The notes beneath the pieces are model-generated. The model was not told where the DNA came from. It saw only the letters and a program-made list of their open reading frames with translations, and searched no databases. DNA of 64,000 bases, from the NCBI RefSeq assembly GCF_000295935.2, contig NZ_ALWO02000050.1:1-64000 (forward strand), read 5' to 3'. Below are positions 49,586 to 58,147 of this stretch, in pieces; the stretch's first letter is position 1, and each line of letters starts with the position of its first letter. The position numbers and the translations under genes are program-made. The stretch comes from Indibacter alkaliphilus LW1 (GTDB lineage: Bacteria; Bacteroidota; Bacteroidia; Cytophagales; Cyclobacteriaceae).

Positions 49586-50803
49586 ATGAGCCAGACAAGC
49601 AAAACCTTTCTTTGTATATCCAACTTTTTTAAAGGAGGAGCATTTCTTACTGCTTTGAAGCAGGCCGGCAATAAAGTTTTCCTTATCACTACTGAAAAAC
49701 TCAGGGACAGTCCCTGGCCTAAGGCTGATATCGATGAGATTTTCTATATGCCGGGTCAGGATTTGGATTGGGACTTGGAAAAACTGCTTTTCGGCGTGGC
49801 TGGTATCATGAAAGCCAATAAGATAGACGCTATAGTCGCTTTGGATGATTATGATGTAGAAAAGGCCACTTTCCTGAGGGAAAATCTCAGGATTTCCGGA
49901 ATGGGACAGACTACAGGCAGGTATTTCAGAGACAAACTCGCCATGCGCATGCGGGCCAAGGATGCAGGCGTGTTGGTTCCTGACTTTTCTTCCCTCTTCC
50001 ATGACGAAGACATCAACCATTTTGCGGATACCGTTCCGGCCCCTTGGGTGCTTAAGCCAAGGTCTGAGGCTTCCGCCAATGGCATCATCAAAGTACACAA
50101 CAAAGAGGAACTTTGGCAAAATATCCATGAGCTCGGTGACAACCGTGTCAGATACCTGGTAGAAAAATTTGAACCCGGTGATGTGTATCATGCCGACAGC
50201 CTCAACTTGGACGGCAAACCTATAGCCTGTGTGGTTTCTCAATACCTGGCAACTCCAATGGAAATTTCTCTGGGAGGAGGTATTTTCCGAAGTGCCAATG
50301 TACCTTATGGTTCGGAAGACGACAAAGACATCAAAGAGGCCAATAAACAGGTCATGAAAGCCTTTGGTATGAAAAGCGGCGCAGCACATACGGAATTTAT
50401 CAAAGGCAAAAATGACGGCAAAATCTACTTCCTGGAGACCTCCTCCAGAGTAGGCGGTGCGCATTTGGCAGAAATGGTAGAAGCCGCTTCCGGGATCAAC
50501 ATGTGGGCTGAATGGGCCAAAATAGAAGATGCCAAAGTCAAAGGACTCAGCTACAAGCTGCCCAAAGTCCAGAAAGGATACGCCGGAATCGTATTGACCC
50601 TATCCAAGTACCAAAATCCCGACCTTTCATCCTTTGATGATGCTGAGGTCTGCTTCAGGGTGCCACTAGATTACCATGCCGGTCTGATTGTCCGGTCCAA
50701 AAATCATGCTCGTGTAAGGGAACTTTTGGATGATTATGCAGAAAGGTTATCCCAAGATTTCTCTACTACCGCTGCGCAGGAAAAGGTGAAGAAGTTTCAT
50801 TAG
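49586..50803 (+). CDS. ATP-grasp superfamily ligase
   Basis: Protein of 405 aa with an N-terminal Rossmann-like pre-ATP-grasp domain (residues 1-110, KIDAIVALDDYDVEKATFLREN) and an ATP-grasp fold. Visible parts are APWVLKPRSEASANGI for the ATP lysine, YLVEKFEPGDVYHADSL, and HTEFIKG...YFLETSSRVGG for metal binding. The family joins a carboxylate to an amine or thiol with acyl phosphate formation. The product is not predictable. Coupling to leucyl aminopeptidase suggests a peptide or amino-acid context (inference). A long antisense frame across this gene is a shadow. Confidence 0.88.
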   Translation: MSQTSKTFLCISNFFKGGAFLTALKQAGNKVFLITTEKLRDSPWPKADIDEIFYMPGQDLDWDLEKLLFGVAGIMKANKIDAIVALDDYDVEKATFLRENLRISGMGQTTGRYFRDKLAMRMRAKDAGVLVPDFSSLFHDEDINHFADTVPAPWVLKPRSEASANGIIKVHNKEELWQNIHELGDNRVRYLVEKFEPGDVYHADSLNLDGKPIACVVSQYLATPMEISLGGGIFRSANVPYGSEDDKDIKEANKQVMKAFGMKSGAAHTEFIKGKNDGKIYFLETSSRVGGAHLAEMVEAASGINMWAEWAKIEDAKVKGLSYKLPKVQKGYAGIVLTLSKYQNPDLSSFDDAEVCFRVPLDYHAGLIVRSKNHARVRELLDDYAERLSQDFSTTAAQEKVKKFH

Positions 50804-50978
50804 GAGAGTTTGGAGAAATACAAATTTATGTATCCGCCTTATTGCAGGTATTTATTATAAATTCTATTTTGATAAGATTCTGGGTTGATTATAGGATATT
50901 TGTCTAATTGACACCAAAATTCAAACTGATTTTCTTTTGGCATAGGCATCATTACGAATATTCACAAATAATATTTTT

Positions 50979-52496
50979 TTGAGTATAATTTTATTCACTT
51001 CCTGTTTAGAAGAACAATCTGAAATATTAGAGACCCAGCAGCAAGACACAAAACTAACACTTGTAAAGAACTGGTTTGAGGCAAACAAAAGTGAGTTAAG
51101 GGTTGAGGATTCAAGGGACAATTTCAGAACTGAATTCAATGAACTGATTCTGCCATTTTTCGAAAAAGAACCCGATTGGGACAAATTTCATATCTTTCAA
51201 TTTCCAGATGGAAGGGAAGTATATGAGATCAACCTGGCCAATACAGAGCTGTATTTTCCGGACTATCTGTTGGATAGCTTGCCAGGGATGATACCCCAAA
51301 AATCGGTAGTACAGAATATCATGTTTGTCGAAAACACCCAAACACAAAGATTTGATCCACTGATTGTCCGTTATTATCCCGACAACAAGGAATCCTTGAG
51401 GGAGTTTGGGGAGATTTACTATGGAATGATCGACATGGACTGGTCGGGAATGGTGGATATCTGGACTTATGATGAGCGCCATTTTATCAGTTTTACGATA
51501 AGAGATGGGGCAATTACATCAAGTATGCAGACCTTGCCCAAAGACCCTGAATCCCATCAGGATTACGGGGGAAATCTCTTGACCACCGAACCCTGCAGGG
51601 AAGTGGTCACCCAAAGAAATTATGTTGGATCAGACGGAGTGGTCACGGTATCGTATACGGTGACCTATCAGTGTTCCGGGGGATCGGGTAGTGGTAGTTC
51701 GTCCGGGTCATCATATGGAAATCACAGTGGAAACACCTATACCTATACTGGCCCCTATCAGGGAGGTGGTTCCGGTAGTTATGGGTCTGTAGGTGGGACG
51801 ACTTATACCCCTCCTACAATTACCTCACCTAATATTAAAATTGAAAAAATTGATATGGAGGATCTTGATGATTGCCATCAGAATATTATTAACGATTTAA
51901 TTGGAAGCACCCAACAGGAATTCCATAGGATCTTTAGGAAATTTTACGGTGACAAACCCTTGCCTTCAAACTATAATGTAAAATTTCAGTATGGGGTTTG
52001 TAGCAATTCACAGGCTAATGCCTGTACTTCGTCTGCCTTGATTAATGGTTGGGCAACCATTACCTTCAATCCAAACAATATTGGCAATGCTACGGATCTA
52101 TCATTTGCACGAACAGTAATACATGAGATTTTGCATGCATATTTGCTGTTTGAGGCTGCTTATCCATCAAATTGTGACTTAAATTGTTTACTAAACAAAT
52201 ATTTTGATAAGTATAACAGTAATAATCCTTCTCATCATAACTTATTTGCTGAAACTAAGTTTCTAAACGATATCGCCACGGAGCTGAGGAACTATGCTGC
52301 AGGTATTGGCTACAATGTTAATGCCCTAGGAGATCAGTTCTTTAAGGACATGGCCTGGGGAGGATTAACTCGTACGGACGTTTTCAACAGTTTATCTGCA
52401 TCGGACAAAACTAGGATAATCAATCGACTAAATGCAGAAAATACTGGAGATCCTAAAGGAAACATTGTACCAATAGGGATTAAAGCTTGCAATTGA
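50979..52496 (+). CDS. Exported lipoprotein with C-terminal HExxH metallopeptidase-like domain, candidate effector
   Basis: Protein of about 505 aa. No ATG is available: the frame is open only back to 50946, and TTG at 50979 gives a very short signal, MSIILFTSC, with the lipobox Cys. An ATT or ATA start a little upstream would give a normal signal. Residues 15-225 form an unrecognised N-terminal domain. Residues 233-286 are a Gly/Ser/Tyr-rich linker. The C-terminal 210 residues contain HEILH (H382, E383, H386), a zincin motif, and a possible third ligand at H419/H420 or E425. The tail reads GDQFFKDMAWGGL and ends in KACN. N-terminal export part, flexible linker and enzyme at the end is the plan of polymorphic effectors. 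A small lipoprotein begins one base after the stop, and a diverged copy of the tail lies at 53086. Confidence 0.8.
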   Translation: MSIILFTSCLEEQSEILETQQQDTKLTLVKNWFEANKSELRVEDSRDNFRTEFNELILPFFEKEPDWDKFHIFQFPDGREVYEINLANTELYFPDYLLDSLPGMIPQKSVVQNIMFVENTQTQRFDPLIVRYYPDNKESLREFGEIYYGMIDMDWSGMVDIWTYDERHFISFTIRDGAITSSMQTLPKDPESHQDYGGNLLTTEPCREVVTQRNYVGSDGVVTVSYTVTYQCSGGSGSGSSSGSSYGNHSGNTYTYTGPYQGGGSGSYGSVGGTTYTPPTITSPNIKIEKIDMEDLDDCHQNIINDLIGSTQQEFHRIFRKFYGDKPLPSNYNVKFQYGVCSNSQANACTSSALINGWATITFNPNNIGNATDLSFARTVIHEILHAYLLFEAAYPSNCDLNCLLNKYFDKYNSNNPSHHNLFAETKFLNDIATELRNYAAGIGYNVNALGDQFFKDMAWGGLTRTDVFNSLSASDKTRIINRLNAENTGDPKGNIVPIGIKACN

Positions 52497-52497
52497 T

Positions 52498-53064
52498 ATG
52501 GCTGCTATAAAAACACTCGCTTTTTCGATTTTACTTGTTATGGCTGTTTCCTGCGGATCAGACAGACAGCGGAAAATGGACCTGATTTTGATGACAATGG
52601 AAACCGCATCGAGAGGGAAATCCATTCATCTGCTAGATGAATCAGATACCAGCTGGTGTAGAGTTATGGGCGAGAATATATGTACATTGAACCGCTTGAA
52701 CACATATCAACTGCATGGTAACCCAAGGAACAGGACTCCGGAACTCAGGGAAATATTTAAAGCAGATGAATTCGACTATATCGCAGACCAATTCAAAAAA
52801 CGCGTTAGTTTCAAAGAGAAGGATTTTACAAGCAATATCCAGCTAATTAGCCAAAAAGAACTGGACAACAAGAGTGATTTTGAATTATCCACCTTCTCTT
52901 ATTTCACATTGTCGGCTCCTGCCTTTTCCGAGAATGGTGAATATGCACTTATCTATATTTCTGAATTCTGTGGAATGGAATGTGGGGGTGGAGATTTGAT
53001 GATTTACAAGAGAGAGAAGGGAAAATGGGTAAGAATCCTGATATTGGGTATTTGGCTGTCGTAA
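52498..53064 (+). CDS. Small lipoprotein, candidate immunity partner
   Basis: Protein of 188 aa with a lipoprotein signal (LVMAVSCG). I cannot name the family. The C-terminal third, SAPAFSENGEYALIYIS followed by FCGMECGGGDLMIYKREKGKW, is a pattern I have seen in other small Bacteroidota exported proteins. It starts one base after the metallopeptidase stop (TGA-T-ATG), so it is translated from the same mRNA. A lipoprotein in the same compartment as the candidate enzyme would be suited to neutralise it. That role is inference, resting on position and on the repeated arrangement downstream. Confidence 0.7.
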   Translation: MAAIKTLAFSILLVMAVSCGSDRQRKMDLILMTMETASRGKSIHLLDESDTSWCRVMGENICTLNRLNTYQLHGNPRNRTPELREIFKADEFDYIADQFKKRVSFKEKDFTSNIQLISQKELDNKSDFELSTFSYFTLSAPAFSENGEYALIYISEFCGMECGGGDLMIYKREKGKWVRILILGIWLS

Positions 53065-53085
53065 TTATTACTGGAAATATGGTAA

Positions 53086-53358
53086 TATACCCCTCAGTCT
53101 CTTTTTGTTGATACCAAATTCCTAAATGACATAGCGATTGAATTACAAAATTTTGCTTTATTAAAAGGATATAATCTAAACACTTTAGGTGGGGATCAAT
53201 TCTTCAAATACGTGGCATGGGAAGGATTAACCAATACGAATGTATTTAATACTCTGTCGTCAGCTGAAAAGACAAGGATAATTAATACTATTGGGGCTGA
53301 GCTATATAACAAAAATTATCCTGGCACATTACCAAAGGGAAAAAAAGCCTGCGATTAA
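53086..53358 (+). pseudogene. Remnant of a second metallopeptidase-like C-terminal domain
   Basis: An open frame of 90 codons without a start codon runs from 53086 to the TAA at 53356. Its translation matches the end of the intact protein: LFVDTKFLND against LFAETKFLND, GDQFFKYVAWEGL against GDQFFKDMAWGGL, SSAEKTRIIN against SASDKTRIIN, and KACD against KACN at the end. The zincin motif and the HH pair are missing, because the match begins just after them. It is a diverged copy, not a recent duplicate. The reading frame stays intact, which could mean a donor cassette or simply a young remnant. Confidence 0.85.
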
Positions 53359-53359
53359 T

Positions 53360-53494
53360 ATGACAAAATATATTATTCTCTTATTGTTATCCATTTCTAT
53401 TTCGTCTTGCTTCGATCGGGAGGAAAAAGAAACCTATCTACTGAAACCTTCACACCACCCCCTGCTTTCCCAAAGCAAACCAGATCAGCCTTAA
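53360..53494 (+). pseudogene. Truncated second lipoprotein (5' part only)
   Basis: An ATG one base after the TAA of the remnant starts MTKYIILLLLSISISSC, a clear lipoprotein signal with lipobox. After about 30 residues the frame enters the 3' end of the convergent LysE gene and stops at 53494. The rest of the gene is missing. The spacing of stop, one base, ATG is the same as in the intact pair at 52494-52500. Confidence 0.7.
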
Positions 53495-54085
53495 GCCAAA
53501 TCCTACCAACAGCAGCCCAACGGTTTTATTGAGGATTAGCATTACCCTTGGGGTGATAAATGAACGCAACTTTTTGGCCACATAGGCCTTGAGTAGATCT
53601 ATGGAAAAAACAGTCCCCAAAATCCCCATATAATAAAGCGTGATATCTGCCTTACCGAAGTGATCTTTGAGACTCACCAAACCCGCAATGGATATCCAAA
53701 AAAGCAATACAAAAGGATTCACCCCGTTGATACCAAAACCTTTGAAAAAACCTTTGGTCTTCCCTGTCTTCGGCAATGGCAAACCTCCGGAATTGGGTCT
53801 TGCACTTCTCGGTTTGAAAAATGAACTGATACCAAAAGCCATTAAGATCGCCCCTCCTGCATAACCCAACACGATCTCGAAATTGGGATACCTGGCAAAT
53901 ACACTCACCCCAAAATAAGTAATCAGGACATATATCAGGTCACTGCACAAAATCCCCAAAGCCAGCACCACGGTATGCCTGAAGCCATTTTCTATGCTAT
54001 TGGTGATCAATGCAAAAAAGACCGGTCCAATCATCGCTGACAAGACCAGTCCCATTCCTATCCCTTCCAGCAGGGCCTCTGTCAT
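53450..54085 (-). CDS. LysE family exporter
   Basis: Integral membrane protein of 211 aa with about six segments. The N-terminal GIGMGLVLSAMIGPVFFALI is typical of LysE/RhtB exporters, which move amino acids or derivatives out of the cell. Its start overlaps the stop of the GH3-type gene by four bases, so the two are coupled. Its 3' end borders the broken lipoprotein, which marks a recombination joint near 53448. Confidence 0.9.
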   Translation of the reverse strand: MTEALLEGIGMGLVLSAMIGPVFFALITNSIENGFRHTVVLALGILCSDLIYVLITYFGVSVFARYPNFEIVLGYAGGAILMAFGISSFFKPRSARPNSGGLPLPKTGKTKGFFKGFGINGVNPFVLLFWISIAGLVSLKDHFGKADITLYYMGILGTVFSIDLLKAYVAKKLRSFITPRVMLILNKTVGLLLVGFGLRLIWFALGKQGVV

Positions 54086-55632
54086 ATTTCAATATTGTTA
54101 TCCTTCAAAAACTCCAGCCATTGGGTCATTTTTTCTTTTTTCAGCACTCTAGGGAATTTGTTCTGCCCCCCCTCTTTGCCTTGCGCCCTCAACCAATCGT
54201 AAAAATATCGCGGAGACAAGACCGTACAGCTCACCTCTTTCAGCGCGTGTTGACGCTCCACAACATAGTCATCATTGAGAATTTTCAGCTTTTCATCGAT
54301 TTGCTTGACCAATTCTTCCTGATCGATTTCATCATCAGTACCCACAAACCAGTGGTGCTTGAAGAGGGACCCATGAGGCAGGCCTATCACGGTGAATTCT
54401 TTGATGTTCAGGTTCTGCTCCTCTCCCACCATTTCTATGGCCCTGTTCATGTTGTCCATAGAGAGGTGCTCTCCACACAAGCTCAAAAAATGTTTGGTAC
54501 GTCCGGTGATGATGATTTCGCTTTCTTCCAAAGACACAAATCGGATCACATCCCCTATAAGATAGCGCCAGGCCCCGGAACAGGTACTGATCAAGAGGCC
54601 ATAATCCACATTTTCCTCAATTTCATCAATTTTCAAAGTCCTCGCTCCCTCTTTCACTTCACCGTTTTCATCAAAATTCTCATCCTTGAAGGGTATGAAT
54701 TCATAAAAAATCCCATTATTCAGCACCAGACGCATGCTTCTTCTGTCGGGCAAAGCCTGAAAAGCCAAAAACCCTTCAGAAGCCAAATAAGTCTCCATGT
54801 AAATCAATGGATGGGCCAAGAGCTTTTCAAAACCCTTCTTATAGGGCTCGAATGACACCCCACCATGGACAAATATCTGAAGGTTGGGCCAGATATCATG
54901 AATAGTGCTGAGCTGATACCTTTCGATGATTTTCTCCAAAAGAATCTGCAACCAGGCGGGTACCCCCACTATGATTCCTATGTCCCATTTGGGTGCCATT
55001 TCTACGATCTGATCCAACTTCTCTCCCCAGTTTTTATTTCTGGAGATTTGTTTTCCCGGTTTGTAAAATCTTTGAAACCAAATCGGCAATCTTCCCGCCG
55101 TGATCCCACTGAGGTCTCCGGAAAAAAAGGTGCCGTTAAAATCCAAATCCGTACTTCCTCCAAGCATCAGTATTCCTTTGGTAAAAAGGTCATCGGGCAG
55201 GTCATACTTGGAAAGACTCAAAATCTGCCTGACACCTGTTTTCCTGATCGCCCTCACCATATCCCCTGAAATCGGGATGTACTTGGAAGAAGCCCCAGAA
55301 GTACCTGATGTCAAGGCAAAATACCTGATGGCTCCGGGCCAGGTAATGTTCCTTTCTCCATCTTTGAGCCTGTACCACCATTCTTTGTAGATCTTCTCGT
55401 AATCATAAATAGGAACCATACTGGAAAATGCCCTATAAAAATCCTTATTGGGCTTCCTGAATTCTTTCAGGATCAACTTAAACCCATACTTCTTCCCTAT
55501 GGCGGTATTGGCTGATTTGATCAAAAGTTTCTTCAGTTCTTCCTTCTGAAGCTCAGCAGGAGAGCTGTATTCCTGCTCAAGTGACACCCTTAATCTGATG
55601 CCTTTTTTTAGTAATGTCCCCAATATCGCCAT
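54082..55632 (-). CDS. GH3-family acyl-adenylating enzyme
   Basis: Protein of 516 aa. The ATG at 55632 gives the usual N-terminus; a longer open frame upstream overlaps the divergent YggS gene and is not used. Family blocks: FALTSGTSGASSKYIP (the P-loop-like ATP site), VHGGVSFEPYKKGFE, ASEGFLAFQ, and YRYLIGDVIRF-like and GRTKHFLSLCGEHLS motifs. In plants GH3 enzymes join amino acids to auxin or jasmonate through acyl-AMP. Bacterial members are common in Bacteroidota and their substrate is not known. Linkage to a LysE amino-acid exporter is suggestive. Confidence 0.88.
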   Translation of the reverse strand: MAILGTLLKKGIRLRVSLEQEYSSPAELQKEELKKLLIKSANTAIGKKYGFKLILKEFRKPNKDFYRAFSSMVPIYDYEKIYKEWWYRLKDGERNITWPGAIRYFALTSGTSGASSKYIPISGDMVRAIRKTGVRQILSLSKYDLPDDLFTKGILMLGGSTDLDFNGTFFSGDLSGITAGRLPIWFQRFYKPGKQISRNKNWGEKLDQIVEMAPKWDIGIIVGVPAWLQILLEKIIERYQLSTIHDIWPNLQIFVHGGVSFEPYKKGFEKLLAHPLIYMETYLASEGFLAFQALPDRRSMRLVLNNGIFYEFIPFKDENFDENGEVKEGARTLKIDEIEENVDYGLLISTCSGAWRYLIGDVIRFVSLEESEIIITGRTKHFLSLCGEHLSMDNMNRAIEMVGEEQNLNIKEFTVIGLPHGSLFKHHWFVGTDDEIDQEELVKQIDEKLKILNDDYVVERQHALKEVSCTVLSPRYFYDWLRAQGKEGGQNKFPRVLKKEKMTQWLEFLKDNNIEI

Positions 55633-55680
55633 ATCTTTGCTTACTTTAGAAGTCTTTCTTAACAGATCAAAAATAAAGGA

Positions 55681-56355
55681 ATGAGTATTAAAGAAAACCT
55701 TATTGACATAAAAAAAACCTTCATTGACCCAAATTGTCTTCTGGTGGCGGTTTCCAAAACACACCCTGAAGAAGCAATTATGGAAGCCTACCAGGCTGGT
55801 ATCAGGGATTTTGGTGAAAATAAGGTACAGGAACTGGTAGAAAAGGCAGAAAAACTCCCAAAAGACATACGCTGGCACATGATAGGCCACTTACAAAGAA
55901 ATAAGGTGAAATACATGGCAGGGTTTGTTCACCTTATCCATGGAGTAGATTCGCTCAAGCTTCTCAAAGAAATCAACAAACAGGCCATTAAGGCCGACAG
56001 GACAATCAATTGCCTTTTGCAGGTCCACATCGCAGAAGAAGAAAGCAAGTTTGGATTTGATGAAGCTGAACTCATGGAGATGCTGGAGGATGAAGTTCTC
56101 CCAACTCTGAAAAATGTCAAAATCATCGGACTGATGGGAATGGCCACTTTCACAGAGGATGAGGAACAGGTACTGCGGGAATTTGAAAGTTTACAGTCTC
56201 TTTTTGAAAAAATGAAAAAAATGGATCTTCCTGATAACTTTGACCTGAAAGAACTTTCCATGGGCATGAGTGGTGACTACCTGCTGGCGCAAAGCAAAGG
56301 CAGCACCATGGTGAGAATAGGTTCTGCCATTTTTGGGGAAAGAGATTACAAGTAA
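55681..56355 (+). CDS. YggS/PROSC family PLP homeostasis protein
   Basis: PLP-binding protein of 224 aa in the alanine-racemase N-domain fold. The PLP Lys is in VAVSKTHPEE; DFGENKVQEL, WHMIGHLQRNK and SMGMSGDYLLAQ...GSTMVRIGSAIFG are classic. It buffers free PLP and affects amino-acid and keto-acid balance rather than catalysing a reaction. It is divergent from the GH3 gene with 48 bp between, and the DUF423 gene starts one base after its stop. Confidence 0.95.
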   Translation: MSIKENLIDIKKTFIDPNCLLVAVSKTHPEEAIMEAYQAGIRDFGENKVQELVEKAEKLPKDIRWHMIGHLQRNKVKYMAGFVHLIHGVDSLKLLKEINKQAIKADRTINCLLQVHIAEEESKFGFDEAELMEMLEDEVLPTLKNVKIIGLMGMATFTEDEEQVLREFESLQSLFEKMKKMDLPDNFDLKELSMGMSGDYLLAQSKGSTMVRIGSAIFGERDYK

Positions 56356-56356
56356 T

Positions 56357-56740
56357 ATGAAAAACTACAAATACTTACAGATAGCCGCACTGCTGGGTGC
56401 TTTGGCGGTAGGAATAGGTGCATTTGGGGCCCATGGACTATCGGAAACCCTAGCTTCCTATGGTACCGCTGAAACATTCGAAACTGCCGTCAAATACCAT
56501 TTTTACCATGTAATGGCACTTTTGGTTTGCAGTTTACTTATGGATACTTACCCTGAAAACAGAAAGTTGAAAAATGCTTTTTGGCTTTTCTTCACAGGGA
56601 TATTGATTTTTTCGGGTTCCTTATACATTTTATCCCTGACAGGCGTTTCATGGCTGGGAGCCATCACTCCCATAGGAGGAGTAGCCTTTATTGCAGGTTG
56701 GATAATGATGCTACTTTCTGCAAAACCTAAAAATCTTTAA
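56357..56740 (+). CDS. DUF423 (YgdD-like) membrane protein
   Basis: Small membrane protein of 127 aa with four hydrophobic segments. GAFGAHGL, FETAVKYHFYHVMALL and ITPIGGVAFIAGWIMM are the family's conserved blocks. Its function is unknown. It begins one base after yggS and four bases before the PBP4-type gene, inside one operon. Confidence 0.92.
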   Translation: MKNYKYLQIAALLGALAVGIGAFGAHGLSETLASYGTAETFETAVKYHFYHVMALLVCSLLMDTYPENRKLKNAFWLFFTGILIFSGSLYILSLTGVSWLGAITPIGGVAFIAGWIMMLLSAKPKNL

Positions 56741-56744
56741 TTGA

Positions 56745-58046
56745 ATGATAAAAAAGTTAAGCTGTGGCTTATTGCTGTATGCCCTTACGGTTTTCACCCT
56801 ATCAGCTCAGGAAGTTGATGTCCGGGAGAGGTATGAAGGGCTCAATGCGCTGATAGGACCGAACTCCTTTTTTGATAACCATCCTACAGGTTTTATACTG
56901 TATGAACTGGACTCAGGCTGGGTGCATTTTGAAAGAAACAGCCACATGAACTTTATCCCTGCCTCCACCACAAAGCTTTTTACCTTTTTTGCTTCCCTAA
57001 TGGTGCTCCGGGATCAAACCAATACCTTAAGGTATGTGGAACAAGGAGATGAAATTACAATTTGGGGAGCCGGAGATCCTTCCTGGAAATACAACATCCT
57101 TCCGCAGCCAAAAATTGAAGATTTTCTTTCCAGATACAGCAAAGTAAAATTTTCTGCCAGCAACTGGAAAGACGAAGCCTTTGGTTATGGTTGGCAGTGG
57201 GATGATTATTATTATTCTTATTCCGCAGAAAGGTCCCCCCTACCCATTTATGGCAACATCGTAATTTTCAAAAATGTAAACAGAACACCCCAGTCTACAA
57301 TTCCTGCTTTTGCCAACAGTGTCAAAACCTACAGCAAAGTATCACCAACTGTCCGAAGGGATTTTCACAGCAATATTTTTTACTACAATCCCAGTACCTA
57401 CACCAATCCAGGCCCAATGTTGCCTTATGTAACATCCCCTGAGCTCACTGTACAAATGCTCAGAGATATACTCAAAAAACCAGTAGAGCTTGTCAATACC
57501 GAATTACCTACATCTGCTCGGCTTTTCAATGGAGGCAGTATGAGTCCCCTGTGGAAAGAAATGCTCCAGGAAAGCGATAATTTCATTGCCGAGCAGATTT
57601 TGCTCATGATTTCAGACCAACTTTTCGGGGAACTTAATTCTGAAAGAGCCATTGATTATATCAAAAAAACCTACCTCAATGACCTTCCTGACGATCCCAA
57701 ATGGGTGGATGGATCAGGACTATCCAGGCATAACCTGATGACTCCCAGGAGTATGATAACCTTAATGGAAAAAATTGACAGGGCAATACCACGCACTCAA
57801 TTATTGCAACTCTTGCCACAAGGGGGCATCAATGGGACATTAAAAAACAACTACAAAGCACAAAGACCCTATATTTTTGCCAAAACAGGAACAATCAGTA
57901 ACAATCACGCTTTGGTGGGTATTATCCGGACAGACAGTGGGAGACATCATGCTTTTGCATTTATGAACAACAATTACCTCAACAAAGCTTCAGAGATCCG
58001 GAGGGAAATGGAAAAAGTGCTGTTGTATATCAAAGAAAATTATTGA
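56745..58046 (+). CDS. D-Ala-D-Ala carboxypeptidase/endopeptidase, PBP4 (S13) family
   Basis: Periplasmic penicillin-binding protein of 433 aa with a signal peptide (...TLSAQ). The three active-site motifs are SxxK as STTK in FIPASTTKLF, SxN as SDN in ESDNFIAEQ, and KTG in FAKTGTISNNHALVG. It cuts the terminal D-Ala or cross-links in peptidoglycan. It is slightly shorter than E. coli PBP4. It follows DUF423 by 4 bp. Confidence 0.92.
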   Translation: MIKKLSCGLLLYALTVFTLSAQEVDVRERYEGLNALIGPNSFFDNHPTGFILYELDSGWVHFERNSHMNFIPASTTKLFTFFASLMVLRDQTNTLRYVEQGDEITIWGAGDPSWKYNILPQPKIEDFLSRYSKVKFSASNWKDEAFGYGWQWDDYYYSYSAERSPLPIYGNIVIFKNVNRTPQSTIPAFANSVKTYSKVSPTVRRDFHSNIFYYNPSTYTNPGPMLPYVTSPELTVQMLRDILKKPVELVNTELPTSARLFNGGSMSPLWKEMLQESDNFIAEQILLMISDQLFGELNSERAIDYIKKTYLNDLPDDPKWVDGSGLSRHNLMTPRSMITLMEKIDRAIPRTQLLQLLPQGGINGTLKNNYKAQRPYIFAKTGTISNNHALVGIIRTDSGRHHAFAFMNNNYLNKASEIRREMEKVLLYIKENY

Positions 58047-58147
58047 AAATCTCTCAGGCTCATTTCAAGATAAAATTCCAAAACTTGAATCGGACTGGAG
58101 ATTTTGAAAAATATTCAAGTATTTTTGGTTCATAAGCTGCTGCAAGT

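Noticed and set aside
49568-50464. 298-codon frame on the minus strand
   Set aside because: It lies completely opposite a well-supported ATP-grasp gene and has no recognisable domain.
55633-55890. N-terminal extension of the GH3-type protein
   Set aside because: It overlaps the divergent yggS gene, and the family begins at the ATG at 55632.
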